The notes beneath the pieces were generated by a model. The model saw only the letters and a list, made by a program, of their open reading frames with translations. It made no database searches and was not told the DNA's origin. A program made the translations under genes and the position numbers. A stretch of DNA of 44,102 bases, from the NCBI GenBank assembly GCA_046566145.1, contig JBKHXF010000001.1, positions 1 through 44,102 of the forward strand, read 5' to 3'. This DNA is from JBKHXF01 sp046566145 (lineage in GTDB: Bacteria; Actinomycetota; Nitriliruptoria; Nitriliruptorales; Nitriliruptoraceae). Shown one piece after another: positions 17,295 to 26,537 of this stretch. Within the stretch, counting starts at the first letter, position 1; the number at the start of each line of letters is the position of its first letter.

Positions 17295-18394
17295 CGCCCG
17301 CCGCCGACGCGACCGCCGACCACCCCGACGACGGGCTCACCGTCGCCGGCGTGGCGGTCGCGCCGGGCGGCACCCCGGTCCTGCAGGGCGTCGACCTGAC
17401 GGTCCCCGCCGGGACCCTCACCGCCGTCGTCGGCCCGTCCGGCGCCGGCAAGACCACGCTGCTGCGCGCCGTCGCCGGGCTCGTCCCGACCGACGCCGGC
17501 CGGATCACGCTCGCCGGCAGGGACCTCGCCGGCGTGCCACCCCACCGCCGGCGGATCGCGGTCGTGTTCCAGGAGCCGCGCCTGTTCCCCAACCTGTCGG
17601 TGGCCGAGAACGTCGCGTTCGGGCTCCGGATGGCCGGGGTCGCCCGCGACGAGCGTCGCCGGCGCGCCGACGCCCTGCTCGACGACGTCGGGCTCGGCGG
17701 GTTCGGGGACCGGCGCGTGCGCGGGCTCTCGAGCGGCGAGCAGCAGCGCGTGAACCTCGCCCGCGCCCTCGCGGCCGACCCCGACCTGCTGCTGCTCGAC
17801 GAGCCGCTGGCCGCGGTCGACCCGGAGCGTCGCGAGGAGCTGCGGCGGCTCATCGCCCGGCTGCAGCGCGACCGCGGCGTCACGGCGCTGCACGTCACCC
17901 ACGACCGCGTGGAGGCGGCCGAGCTCGGCCACCACGTCGCGGTGATGCTCGACGGTCGGGTCGTGCAGCACGCGCCGCCACGCGAGCTGTTCGAGCGTCC
18001 CGCCGACGCGGTCGTCGCGCGCCTCGTGGGCGCGTCGAACCTGCTCACCGGGCCGGTGCGGGACGGGCTGCTGTGGACCGCCGCCGGCGAGGTCCCGGTG
18101 CCCGGCGACGACGGGCAGGCCACCGTGGTGATCCGTCCGGAGCACGTCCGCGTCGGCGACCCCGACGGGACGCTGCGCTGCACGGTGGCCGAGGTGACCT
18201 ACCAGGCCGCGTCGACGCGCGTCACCCTGCGGTGCGGGGACGGGGACGCGCCGCTCGAGCTCGAGGCGCTCGTGACCGACGCGACCGGGCTCGCCCCCGG
18301 CGACGTGGTCCGGGTGGCGCTGCCCGCGGCCCGGCTCTGGCGCCTGCCCGACCCGGCCCCGGCGACCGACGAGACGACCCAGGAGCGCACGTGA
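17291..18394 (+). CDS. ABC transporter ATP-binding protein, YnjD-like
   Basis: A 367-residue import-type ATPase. Walker A is GPSGAGKTT, Q-loop VVFQEPRLFPN, signature LSSGEQQRVNLA, Walker B LLLLDEPLAAVDP and H-loop LHVTHDR. A C-terminal TOBE-like domain (about 280-350, IRPEHVRVGDPDGTLRCTV) is typical of sugar, iron, sulfate or thiamine importers. The GTG at 17291 overlaps the binding-protein stop (GTGA), and its own stop overlaps the next GTG in the same manner, so three genes are translationally coupled. A longer open frame upstream is a shadow of the binding-protein gene. Confidence 0.92.
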   Translation: MTPAADATADHPDDGLTVAGVAVAPGGTPVLQGVDLTVPAGTLTAVVGPSGAGKTTLLRAVAGLVPTDAGRITLAGRDLAGVPPHRRRIAVVFQEPRLFPNLSVAENVAFGLRMAGVARDERRRRADALLDDVGLGGFGDRRVRGLSSGEQQRVNLARALAADPDLLLLDEPLAAVDPERREELRRLIARLQRDRGVTALHVTHDRVEAAELGHHVAVMLDGRVVQHAPPRELFERPADAVVARLVGASNLLTGPVRDGLLWTAAGEVPVPGDDGQATVVIRPEHVRVGDPDGTLRCTVAEVTYQAASTRVTLRCGDGDAPLELEALVTDATGLAPGDVVRVALPAARLWRLPDPAPATDETTQERT

Positions 18395-19851
18395 GCAGCA
18401 GGACGTACGACATGGTCGTCATCGGGGGCGGCACGGGCGGCCTCGTCGCCGCCGTCGGGGCCGCCGGCGTCGGCGCCCGGGTGGCGCTGATCGAGGAGGA
18501 CCGCACCGGGGGCGACTGCCTGTGGACCGGGTGCGTCCCGTCGAAGGCGCTCATCGCCGCCGCCCGCCGCGCCCACGACATGCGCACCGCCGACCGCGTC
18601 GGGCTCACCCCCGTCGAGCCGCAGGTCGACCTCGCCCGGGTCATGAGCCGCGTCCACGCCGCCCAGCACGCCATCGCCCCGCACGACTCCCCGGAGCGGC
18701 TCGAGCGCGAGGGGGTCGAGGTGATCGCTGCCCGCGGTCGGCTCGCCGGCGCTAGCCGGGTCGAGCTCTCGACCGGCCGGACCCTCACGACCCGCACCGC
18801 CGTGCTCGCGACCGGGTCACGCCCCGTGCTGCCACCCGTCGACGGGCTCGCCGACGCCGACCCGCTCACCAGCGACACGCTGTGGGACCTCACCGAGCTC
18901 CCGAGCCGCATGGTCGTGCTCGGCGGCGGCCCCATCGGCTGCGAGCTCGGCCAGTCCTTCGCCCGGCTCGGCAGCCGCGTCACCATCGTCGAGATGCTGG
19001 ACCGGCTCCTCACCAAGGAGGAGCCGGAGGCCGGCGCGACCGTCCACGCGTCGCTCGTGGCCGACGGCGTCGACGTGCGCGTCGGCACCCGCGCCGAGCG
19101 CGTCGAGACCGGCCCGGACGGCGGGCACGTGCTCGTGGTGTCCCGCCACGGCGTCGAGGACCGCGTGCCCTTCGACCGCATCCTCGTCGCCGCCGGCCGA
19201 CGCCCGTCCACCGACGACCTCGGGCTCGACACCGCCGGCGTGCGGACCACCGAGCGCGGGCACGTCGTGGTCGACGACACGCTGCGGACCACCGCGCCGT
19301 GGGTGTGGGCCGCCGGCGACGTCACCGGCGGGCTGCCCTTCACGCACGTCGCGGGGAAGCACGGCGGCCTGGTGGTCACCAACGCGCTGTTCAAGCTCCG
19401 ACGGAAGGTGTCGTACGACACGGTGCCGTGGGTCACCTTCACCGACCCCGAGGTCGGCCGCGTCGGGCTCACCGAGGCCGAGGCCCGCGAGCGGTACGGG
19501 GACGCCGTCACGGTGACCTCGTCGTCGTACGCGGGGCTCGACCGGGCCATCGCGAACGCGACCACCGACGGGTTCGCGAAGCTCGTGGCCGGCCCGCGCG
19601 ACCGCATCGTCGGCGCGACCATCGTCGGCGAGCACGGCGGCGACGCGATCGCCGAGATCGTGGCGTGGATGTCGAAGGACGAGAAGCTCGGCGCCGTCGG
19701 CCAGACGACCCACGCCTACCCGACCTTCGCCGAGGCCAGCGCGAAGGCTGCCAACGAGGTGCTGCGCGAGCGGTTCTTCTCCCCGCGGGTCCGCGCGGTC
19801 ACCCGGCCCGTGCTCGCGCTGCTGCGCCTGCTCGACCGTCCGGGCCGCTGA
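18391..19851 (+). CDS. Dihydrolipoamide dehydrogenase/mercuric reductase-like FAD disulfide oxidoreductase
   Basis: 486 residues. The FAD-binding motif VVIGGGTGG is at residues 9-17, and the redox disulfide Cys43-Cys48 lies in GGDCLWTGCVPSKAL. The NAD(P)H fold is MVVLGGGPIGCELG, and the second FAD contact is APWVWAAGDVTG. The C-terminal interface domain carries HAYPTFAEA, retaining the catalytic His and Glu. No E2/E1 genes are nearby, so it probably is not part of a 2-oxoacid dehydrogenase. Proteins of this type are often found with TVP38/TMEM64 proteins, and one is encoded 4 kb away. Coupling to the ATPase gene by GTGA suggests a redox role in handling the imported compound. Confidence 0.9.
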   Translation: MSSRTYDMVVIGGGTGGLVAAVGAAGVGARVALIEEDRTGGDCLWTGCVPSKALIAAARRAHDMRTADRVGLTPVEPQVDLARVMSRVHAAQHAIAPHDSPERLEREGVEVIAARGRLAGASRVELSTGRTLTTRTAVLATGSRPVLPPVDGLADADPLTSDTLWDLTELPSRMVVLGGGPIGCELGQSFARLGSRVTIVEMLDRLLTKEEPEAGATVHASLVADGVDVRVGTRAERVETGPDGGHVLVVSRHGVEDRVPFDRILVAAGRRPSTDDLGLDTAGVRTTERGHVVVDDTLRTTAPWVWAAGDVTGGLPFTHVAGKHGGLVVTNALFKLRRKVSYDTVPWVTFTDPEVGRVGLTEAEARERYGDAVTVTSSSYAGLDRAIANATTDGFAKLVAGPRDRIVGATIVGEHGGDAIAEIVAWMSKDEKLGAVGQTTHAYPTFAEASAKAANEVLRERFFSPRVRAVTRPVLALLRLLDRPGR

Positions 19852-19869
19852 GCCGTGGTGCCCGGTCGG

Positions 19870-20487
19870 TCAGGTCGACCCGACGTCGCGCAGGGCGCGG
19901 CGCACGAACACCACCCGCTGGCCGACCGTCACCCACACCGCTGCGGCGAAGCCCCACACGGTCCAGGGCAGCAGGCCGGGCAGCAGCGCGAACAGCGCGT
20001 GCGCCACGATCGTCTCGACGCCCTCGGTGAGCCCCCCGACGAAGTTGAGGGTGCGCTCCTCGTCGGGTCGCTGCCGGCTCAGCCGCTCGGCGACCGACGA
20101 CCAGGCGAGGAACGCGGTGCCGTTGGCGTAGTACGCCAGCAGCAGCACCAGCGCGGCGACGCGGGCGTCCGGCTCGCCGATAGCGACGCCGACCACGAAC
20201 GCGCCGTACCCCACGAAGTCCGCGACGATGTCGAGGAAGCCGCCGTACTCGGTGCCGCCGCCCTGCATCCGGGCGAGCTGACCGTCCATCCCGTCCGGGA
20301 TGCGCGACAACAGCCACAGCACCGCCGCCAGCGGCCACATCGCGAGGCCGGCCGCCACGGCGGAGACGACGGCCAGCACGAGCCCGAGCGCCGTCAGGTG
20401 GTTGGGCGTCACCCCGCGGTCGCCCAGGCCGCGGGCCATCGCGGCCCAGATCGGGCCGAGTCGGGCGCGGGCGCGGCGGTCGAGCAC
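19870..20487 (-). CDS. CDP-alcohol phosphatidyltransferase family membrane protein (YnjF-like)
   Basis: A 205-residue integral membrane enzyme with about five hydrophobic segments. The complete family motif D-x2-DG-x2-AR-x8-G-x3-D-x3-D is present (from DGMDGQLAR to DIVAD), so the metal-binding aspartates are intact. It should transfer a phosphoalcohol from a CDP-alcohol to an acceptor; the acceptor is unknown. The GTG at 20487 follows AGGAG. It is transcribed against its neighbours, and its stop lies 18 nt past the stop of the flavoprotein. E. coli ynjF, the last gene of ynjABCDEF, encodes the same family, which supports a conserved functional link. Confidence 0.9.
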   Translation of the reverse strand: MLDRRARARLGPIWAAMARGLGDRGVTPNHLTALGLVLAVVSAVAAGLAMWPLAAVLWLLSRIPDGMDGQLARMQGGGTEYGGFLDIVADFVGYGAFVVGVAIGEPDARVAALVLLLAYYANGTAFLAWSSVAERLSRQRPDEERTLNFVGGLTEGVETIVAHALFALLPGLLPWTVWGFAAAVWVTVGQRVVFVRRALRDVGST

Positions 20488-20564
20488 GGGACGGGCTCCT
20501 GGGGGACGCGTGGGCGACGGTGCCCGGTCGCTCGGTCGAGCCTGCCACGCCGGCGGGGTGCGTG

Positions 20565-21374
20565 GTGAACCGGGACGGGTGGCGCGGTCTCGCGGTCGCC
20601 GTGATGCCGGTGGTGGTGCTGTTCGGCGGGGCGCTGCTCGGTGCGCTGCGGACCTCGCTGCAGCCGGCGCCCGGCCCGGTGTTCGGCGCCGTCGACGCGA
20701 GCGCGTGGGGCGACGTGCTGGGTGACCCGGCCTTCCGCGACGCGCTCGTGTTCACCGGCCGGCTGACGCTGGTCTCGACGGTGCTGTCGGCCGTGCTCGC
20801 CGTTGGCGCCGCGGCGCTGCTGCGCCGGCGGCCGGCGGTGCAGGCGGTGTTCTCGCTCCCCGTGCTGGTCCCCCACCTGCTGGCGGCCGTGCTCGCGGCG
20901 CTGTGGCTCGGCGCCGGCGGCCTCGTCGACCGGGCGCTCGGCGAGCTGCCGGTGGTGCTGGTCCGCGACCGCGCCGGCTGGGGCATCGTGCTCGTCTACC
21001 TCTTCAAGGAGGTGCCGTTCCTGACGCTGCTGGTGCTGTCGACCTGGGGCCCGGCGACCGAGGACCGCGCCGAGGCCGCCGCCACGCTCGGCGCCGGTCG
21101 GGCGGCGCGGCTGCGGTTCGTGGTGTGGCCGGCGATCCGCGCGCCGCTGCTGCTCGGCTCGGTCATCGTCGCGGCCTACGTGTTCGGGTCGTTCGAGGTG
21201 CCGCTGGTCGTCGGTCCGAGCCACCCGCCGACGCTCGCGACCTACGCGCTCGACGCGACCCGCACCGCGTCGCTGGTCGGGCAGGCACGCGCGTCCGCCG
21301 CCCTGCTCGTCGCCGCCGGCGTGTCGCTGGGCGTCGCCGTCGTCGCCCTCGCGGGGGTGCGCCGTGAGCTCTGA
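20565..21374 (+). CDS. ABC transporter permease, YnjC-like (first subunit)
   Basis: About 269 residues with six or so membrane helices. The cytosolic coupling loop AEAAATLGAGRAARLRFVVWPAI is a clear EAA motif that docks on the ATPase. The start is uncertain: the frame opens at GTG 20520, and adjacent GTG codons at 20562 and 20565 follow GGCGGGG, of which 20565 has the better spacing. E. coli YnjC is a single fused permease, whereas here two half-size permeases are separate. The gene lies back-to-back with the CDP-alcohol transferase gene, so a divergent promoter is expected at 20488-20560. Confidence 0.86.
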   Translation: MNRDGWRGLAVAVMPVVVLFGGALLGALRTSLQPAPGPVFGAVDASAWGDVLGDPAFRDALVFTGRLTLVSTVLSAVLAVGAAALLRRRPAVQAVFSLPVLVPHLLAAVLAALWLGAGGLVDRALGELPVVLVRDRAGWGIVLVYLFKEVPFLTLLVLSTWGPATEDRAEAAATLGAGRAARLRFVVWPAIRAPLLLGSVIVAAYVFGSFEVPLVVGPSHPPTLATYALDATRTASLVGQARASAALLVAAGVSLGVAVVALAGVRREL

Positions 21375-22146
21375 CCTCGCGACGACCGCGCCGGCGCGCC
21401 GGCGGTGGGCCGCCCGCCTCCTCGGGCTGCTCGCCGCGGCGCCGCTGGTGGTGCTGCCGGTCCGGGCGCTGGCGGAGACGTGGCGGGCCCCGTCGCTGCT
21501 GCCGCAGACCTTCTCGACGCGCGGGTTCGCGGTGCTCGTCGCGAGCGGCACCCGTGCCGCCGAGGCCGTCACGAACTCGTTGCTGGTCGCGCTGGTGACG
21601 GTGCTGGTGGCGCTCGTGCTCGGCTGGCCGGCGGCCCGCTCGCTCGCGGCGGCGCCGCGCGGCCGTCGTCTGGTGGCCACCGTGCTGCTGGCGCTGCCGC
21701 TGCTCGTCTCGCCGTTCGCGACCGGGGTGGGGCTGACCGAGTGGTTCATCCGGCTCGGGCTGACCGACACGATCGCCGGGCTCGCCCTCGCCCACCTCGT
21801 GTACGTCCTGCCCTACGTCGTGCTGCTGCTGGCGCCGGGGTTCTCCCACGGCGTCGACGACCTCGAGGAGGCGGCCGCCGTGCTCGGCGCCCCGCCGGCG
21901 CGGCGCCTCGCGCTGGTCGTCGCGCCGGCGGTCGCGCCGACCCTCGCCGCCGCCCTGCTGCTCGGCTTCCTCGTGTCGTGGTCGCAGTACGGGACGTCGC
22001 TCGCGGTCGGGGCCGGCATCCCGATGCTGCCGCTCGTGCTGCTGCCCTTCATCGGTCGCGACCCCCAGGTCGCCGCCGCGCTGAGCCTGGTGTTCCTCGT
22101 CCCGGCGCTCGCCGCGCTGGCCGCGACGGTCCGACGCGAGCGTTGA
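21364..22146 (+). CDS. ABC transporter permease, YnjC-like (second subunit)
   Basis: 260 residues with six predicted membrane helices and an EAA loop EEAAAVLGAPPARRLALVVAPAV. The GTG at 21364 overlaps the end of the first permease by 11 bases, so the two are co-translated and presumably pair as a heterodimer. With the binding protein and ATPase encoded upstream they complete an importer. The gene ends just before a GC-rich hairpin. Confidence 0.88.
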   Translation: MSSDLATTAPARRRWAARLLGLLAAAPLVVLPVRALAETWRAPSLLPQTFSTRGFAVLVASGTRAAEAVTNSLLVALVTVLVALVLGWPAARSLAAAPRGRRLVATVLLALPLLVSPFATGVGLTEWFIRLGLTDTIAGLALAHLVYVLPYVVLLLAPGFSHGVDDLEEAAAVLGAPPARRLALVVAPAVAPTLAAALLLGFLVSWSQYGTSLAVGAGIPMLPLVLLPFIGRDPQVAAALSLVFLVPALAALAATVRRER

Positions 22147-22213
22147 GCGGCCACGGACGGCGGCGCGCACCGCCCGGTCCGCGGCATCCGCCCGGACGGA
22201 CGGTCGGCCGGGG

Positions 22214-22233
22214 CCGCGCCCTCCCGGGCGCGG
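22214..22233 (+). terminator. Putative terminator after the permease genes
   Basis: CCGCGCCC and GGGCGCGG form an 8-bp stem around the loop TCCC, 68 nt past the permease stop and just before the kinase promoter box. Confidence 0.5.
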
Positions 22234-22244
22234 GGCGCCCCGGA

Positions 22245-22250
22245 TAGCGT
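22245..22250 (+). promoter_or_regulatory. Putative -10 box (TAGCGT) of the Ser/Thr kinase gene
   Basis: ATAGCGTCCCCG lies 82 nt upstream of the kinase GTG, immediately after the preceding terminator-like hairpin. Confidence 0.4.
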
Positions 22251-22331
22251 CCCCGTCCGCTCGGCGCCCCCGCGCCGCCGCGCGCCATCCGCCCGCGCGC
22301 GCCTCCGAACCGTGCCCACGAGGTCGACCAC

Positions 22332-23990
<1,659 letters not shown>

Positions 23991-24629
23991 CCACGACCCC
24001 GACGAGTGCGAGGACCACGACGAGCGCGACGGCCGCCAGGAACAACGGCGAGGTCGGGTCGTCGAACGACCCCCCGAGGGCGGCGTACGCGAAGCTGCCC
24101 GGCACGATCCCGACGAGGGTGCCGAGCGCGAAGTCCCGGAACGAAACCGCGGTCACGCCGGCGGCGTAGTTCGAGACGTTGAACGGCACGACCGGCACGA
24201 GCCGTACCAGCAGCACCGCGGTGAAGCCCTGCCGGCCGAGCATCGCGTCGAGCCGTCCGATGCGCTCCCCCGCGACGGCCTCGACCCCCTCCCGACCGAG
24301 GCGGCGGGCCACCCCGAAGGCGCCGCACGCGCCGGCGGTCGCCCCGACCACCACCAGCGCCGTGCCGAGCCACGGCCCGAACAGCACGCCACCGGCGAGC
24401 GTCAGGGCCGACCCGGGGACCAGCGCCACCGTCAGGACCGCGTAGCCCACCACGAACGCGAGCGCGCCGAGCGGCCCGGCGGACTCCACCGCGTCGCGGA
24501 CGCCCTCCAGCGAGGGACCGCCGGTGGCGACGAGCGCACCGCCGGCGCCGAGCACGACCACCGCGAGGACCGCCAACCGCACCCGGGGGGAGGCCAGGAC
24601 GTCCAGCAGGCGTCGCACGGGGGTCCTCA

Positions 24630-24665
24630 CAGGTCGCTGGGCAGGTCGCTGGGCAGGTCGCTTGG
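24630..24665. repeat. 12-bp tandem repeat (about three copies)
   Basis: CAGGTCGCTGGG occurs twice exactly and a third time with one inserted T. If the TVP38 frame starts upstream this encodes AQRP-type repeats. The unit length keeps the frame. The rest of the stretch 24619-24933 holds the TAGCGT (minus) and TACCCT (plus) boxes and nothing else I recognise. Confidence 0.7.
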
Positions 24666-24769
24666 GGCGGCCCCCCGGCCGGGGCTCGCCGTCGGTGTGG
24701 TCCGACGCCGCAGGTGGCGCAGACGGGTGCCCGAGGGGCCGAACCTCGGGCTCGCGCACGCCGAACGGG

Positions 24770-24775
24770 ACGCTA
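24770..24775 (-). promoter_or_regulatory. Putative -10 box (TAGCGT) of the TVP38 gene
   Basis: TAGCGTCCCG on the minus strand lies 14 nt upstream of GTG 24756 and 152 nt upstream of GTG 24618. Its nearness to 24756 is an argument for the longer protein. Confidence 0.35.
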
Positions 24776-24877
24776 GGGTCCGCCTCGCCACGGCGCGACC
24801 GCACCGCTCGGGGCCACGGAGGGGGAACCTCGCGGCCCGGACGGTGCGACGTCGACCGTGACCCGGCGGCGGGGGAC

Positions 24878-24883
24878 TACCCT
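24878..24883 (+). promoter_or_regulatory. Putative -10 box (TACCCT) of the sorting-signal gene
   Basis: GACTACCCTCCCC lies about 50 nt upstream of GTG 24934 and has the same flanks as the TAGCGT boxes elsewhere in the window. Confidence 0.35.
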
Positions 24884-24933
24884 CCCCGCCGGAGCCGACC
24901 CAGCCCGCCCGGTCGCCACACAGGACACCACTC

Positions 24934-25410
24934 GTGCCCCGAGCCATCCAGCCCATCCTCGCCCTCGCGGCGCTCCTCCTCCTCGCCGGCGTCGTCACCC
25001 TCGGGGTGCGCGGCACCGGCGACGGCACGCCGTCCGCGCAGGAGTCGAGCACCGACACCGCCACCGAGACGGAGACGTCCACCGGGACGGAGACGGAGCC
25101 CGAGCCCACGGACTCCGAGTCGGTGCCCGGCTCCGACATCACGTTCGACTTCGACGCCGTCCGTGAGGCCCGCGAGGCCCAGGAGGGCGGCTCCGGCTCG
25201 CCCGACACCGGTTCCGCGCAGGGGTCGTCCGGGATCACGTTCGACTTCGACGCCGTCCGCGAGGCCCGCGAGGGCCAGCAGGCCGGCGGCGACGGCACCC
25301 CGGTCGCCCTCGACGACATGCCGAACACCGGCGGCGGCGCCGTCGCGATGTTCGGTGGCGCTGCGGCGCTCGCCGCCGCGGCCGGACTCGGCCGCCGACG
25401 CCGCGCCTGA
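24934..25410 (+). CDS. Small secreted protein with duplicated motif and sortase-type (MPNTG) wall-anchor signal
   Basis: 158 residues. There is an N-terminal signal sequence or membrane anchor (about 5-25, IQPILALAALLLLAGVV), then a Thr/Glu/Ser-rich linker. Two almost identical copies of ITFDFDAVREAREAQ follow, separated by a Gly/Ser-rich spacer. The C-terminus reads MPNTGG, then a hydrophobic Ala/Gly stretch, then RRRR, which is the layout of a sortase cell-wall sorting signal with Met in place of Leu in LPxTG. I recognise no family for the repeat. The protein may be a wall-displayed binding peptide. The nucleotide copies also match closely, so the duplication looks recent or is under constraint. 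Confidence 0.75.
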   Translation: MPRAIQPILALAALLLLAGVVTLGVRGTGDGTPSAQESSTDTATETETSTGTETEPEPTDSESVPGSDITFDFDAVREAREAQEGGSGSPDTGSAQGSSGITFDFDAVREAREGQQAGGDGTPVALDDMPNTGGGAVAMFGGAAALAAAAGLGRRRRA

Positions 25411-25429
25411 CGCGCACGCACCACCACCT

Positions 25430-25458
25430 CGACGCCCCGGCCCCGCGCCGGGGCGTCG
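25430..25458 (+). terminator. Terminator after the sorting-signal gene
   Basis: CGACGCCCCGGC and its exact complement form a 12-bp stem with loop CCCGC, 19 nt past the stop codon. Confidence 0.75.
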
Positions 25459-25472
25459 TCGTGTCCGGGGGT

Positions 25473-25478
25473 TACGCT
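25473..25478 (+). promoter_or_regulatory. Putative -10 box (TACGCT) of tRNA-Arg
   Basis: TACGCT ends 13 nt before the mature tRNA, close to the 11-nt spacing at the other two tRNAs. Confidence 0.45.
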
Positions 25479-25491
25479 CCGCCGGTCCCAC

Positions 25492-25565
25492 GCGCCCGTA
25501 GCTCAGCTGGATAGAGCACCGGACTTCTAATCCGATGGTCGCAGGTTCGAATCCTGCCGGGCGCG
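25492..25565 (+). tRNA. tRNA-Arg (anticodon TCT)
   Basis: The acceptor arm is GCGCCCG/CGGGCGC, the anticodon loop is CTTCTAA with anticodon TCT, and the T stem-loop is GCAGG-TTCGAAT-CCTGC. The discriminator is G and CCA is not encoded. It reads AGA/AGG, rare codons in this genome. Confidence 0.97.
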
Positions 25566-25601
25566 CTCCGCGTCCCTCCCGCCGGCCCGTGTCGGGCGGG
25601 G

Positions 25602-26537
25602 TCAGGCCCGCGTCGGGGCGTCGGCGAGGGCGTCGGCGACGGCGCGGGCGCCCGCCTCGGACAGCACGATCGTGTAGTGGTTGACGCCGTCGACCTGGCG
25701 CGCCTCGAGGTGCGGCATCGTCGCGGCCTCGCGGGCGACCTTGTCGGCCCCGTACAGGCCGGGCGGGTCCGCCAGGATCCCCCGGTCGCACCAGAGCCAC
25801 AGGCCGGGGACGGTCGTGCGGCGGATCGCCTCGCCGACGTCGTCCGCCAGGTTGGTCTCCATGTCGGCGCGGATGGCGTCGGCCACGACCGTGGAGCGGA
25901 CCCGGCCGTCCTCGTCGGTGGTCGCGTCGTGGGAGACGTACGCCGTGAGCAGGTCCTCCCACTCGGTCAGCGCCGGGTGGGCACGGAAGAACCCGACGTA
26001 CTCGGCGACGGTGTCCCACCGCATGGAGAGACGTTGCATGGCAGGCCCGATGACGGCGTCGAGCACGACCTCCACCGGGGTCCCCTCGGGCACCGGCAGG
26101 TCCAGCGGGACGCCGCCGTCGACGTAGACGACCCGGCGGACGCGCTCGGGCGCGACCTCGACCAGCGCCGCGGCGACGAAGGCGCCCATCGAGTGCCCGA
26201 CGAGGTCGAACGTGTCCGCGCCGGCGGCGTCGGCGACGGCCAGCAGGTCGGCGGCGTGACGGGCGAACCCGAACGGCGCGCCGACGCCGGCGGACAGGCC
26301 GCGCCCGCGGTGGTCGGGGGCGTACACCCGGTGCCCCCGCTCGGCGAGGAGCGTGGCGAGGTGCCCGAAGCCGACGTGGTTGGCGGTGATGCCGTGGCTG
26401 AGCAGCACCACGTCGTCGCCCTCGCCCCAGCGGGCCACCGCGAGGTCCCCGCCGGGGACGGCCACCGTGGTGACCTCGGCCGGGGCCAGGTCGGGGACGA
26501 GGTGCCAGGCGGGGGCCTCCAGGCGGGTCCTGGTCAC
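25602..26537 (-). CDS. Alpha/beta-hydrolase, last gene of the liv/acyl-CoA operon
   Basis: A 311-residue hydrolase. The nucleophile elbow is LVGHSMGAF, the oxyanion region is LSHGITANH, the likely acid is in LWCDRGILADPPG and the likely catalytic His is in DGVNHYTIV. DHRGRGLS is the usual strand-4 motif. It probably cleaves an ester, lactone or thioester. The GTG at 26537 overlaps the stop of the acyl-CoA ligase gene (GTGA), so it is translationally coupled and is likely to act on the same substrate, either releasing the acid before activation or opening a ring product. The exact substrate is not readable. Confidence 0.88.
   Translation of the reverse strand: MTRTRLEAPAWHLVPDLAPAEVTTVAVPGGDLAVARWGEGDDVVLLSHGITANHVGFGHLATLLAERGHRVYAPDHRGRGLSAGVGAPFGFARHAADLLAVADAAGADTFDLVGHSMGAFVAAALVEVAPERVRRVVYVDGGVPLDLPVPEGTPVEVVLDAVIGPAMQRLSMRWDTVAEYVGFFRAHPALTEWEDLLTAYVSHDATTDEDGRVRSTVVADAIRADMETNLADDVGEAIRRTTVPGLWLWCDRGILADPPGLYGADKVAREAATMPHLEARQVDGVNHYTIVLSEAGARAVADALADAPTRA

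Noticed and set aside
24630..24665. Possible CRISPR-like or phage repeat
   Set aside because: Units are only 12 bp, contiguous without spacers, and keep the reading frame of a Pro/Arg-rich segment.
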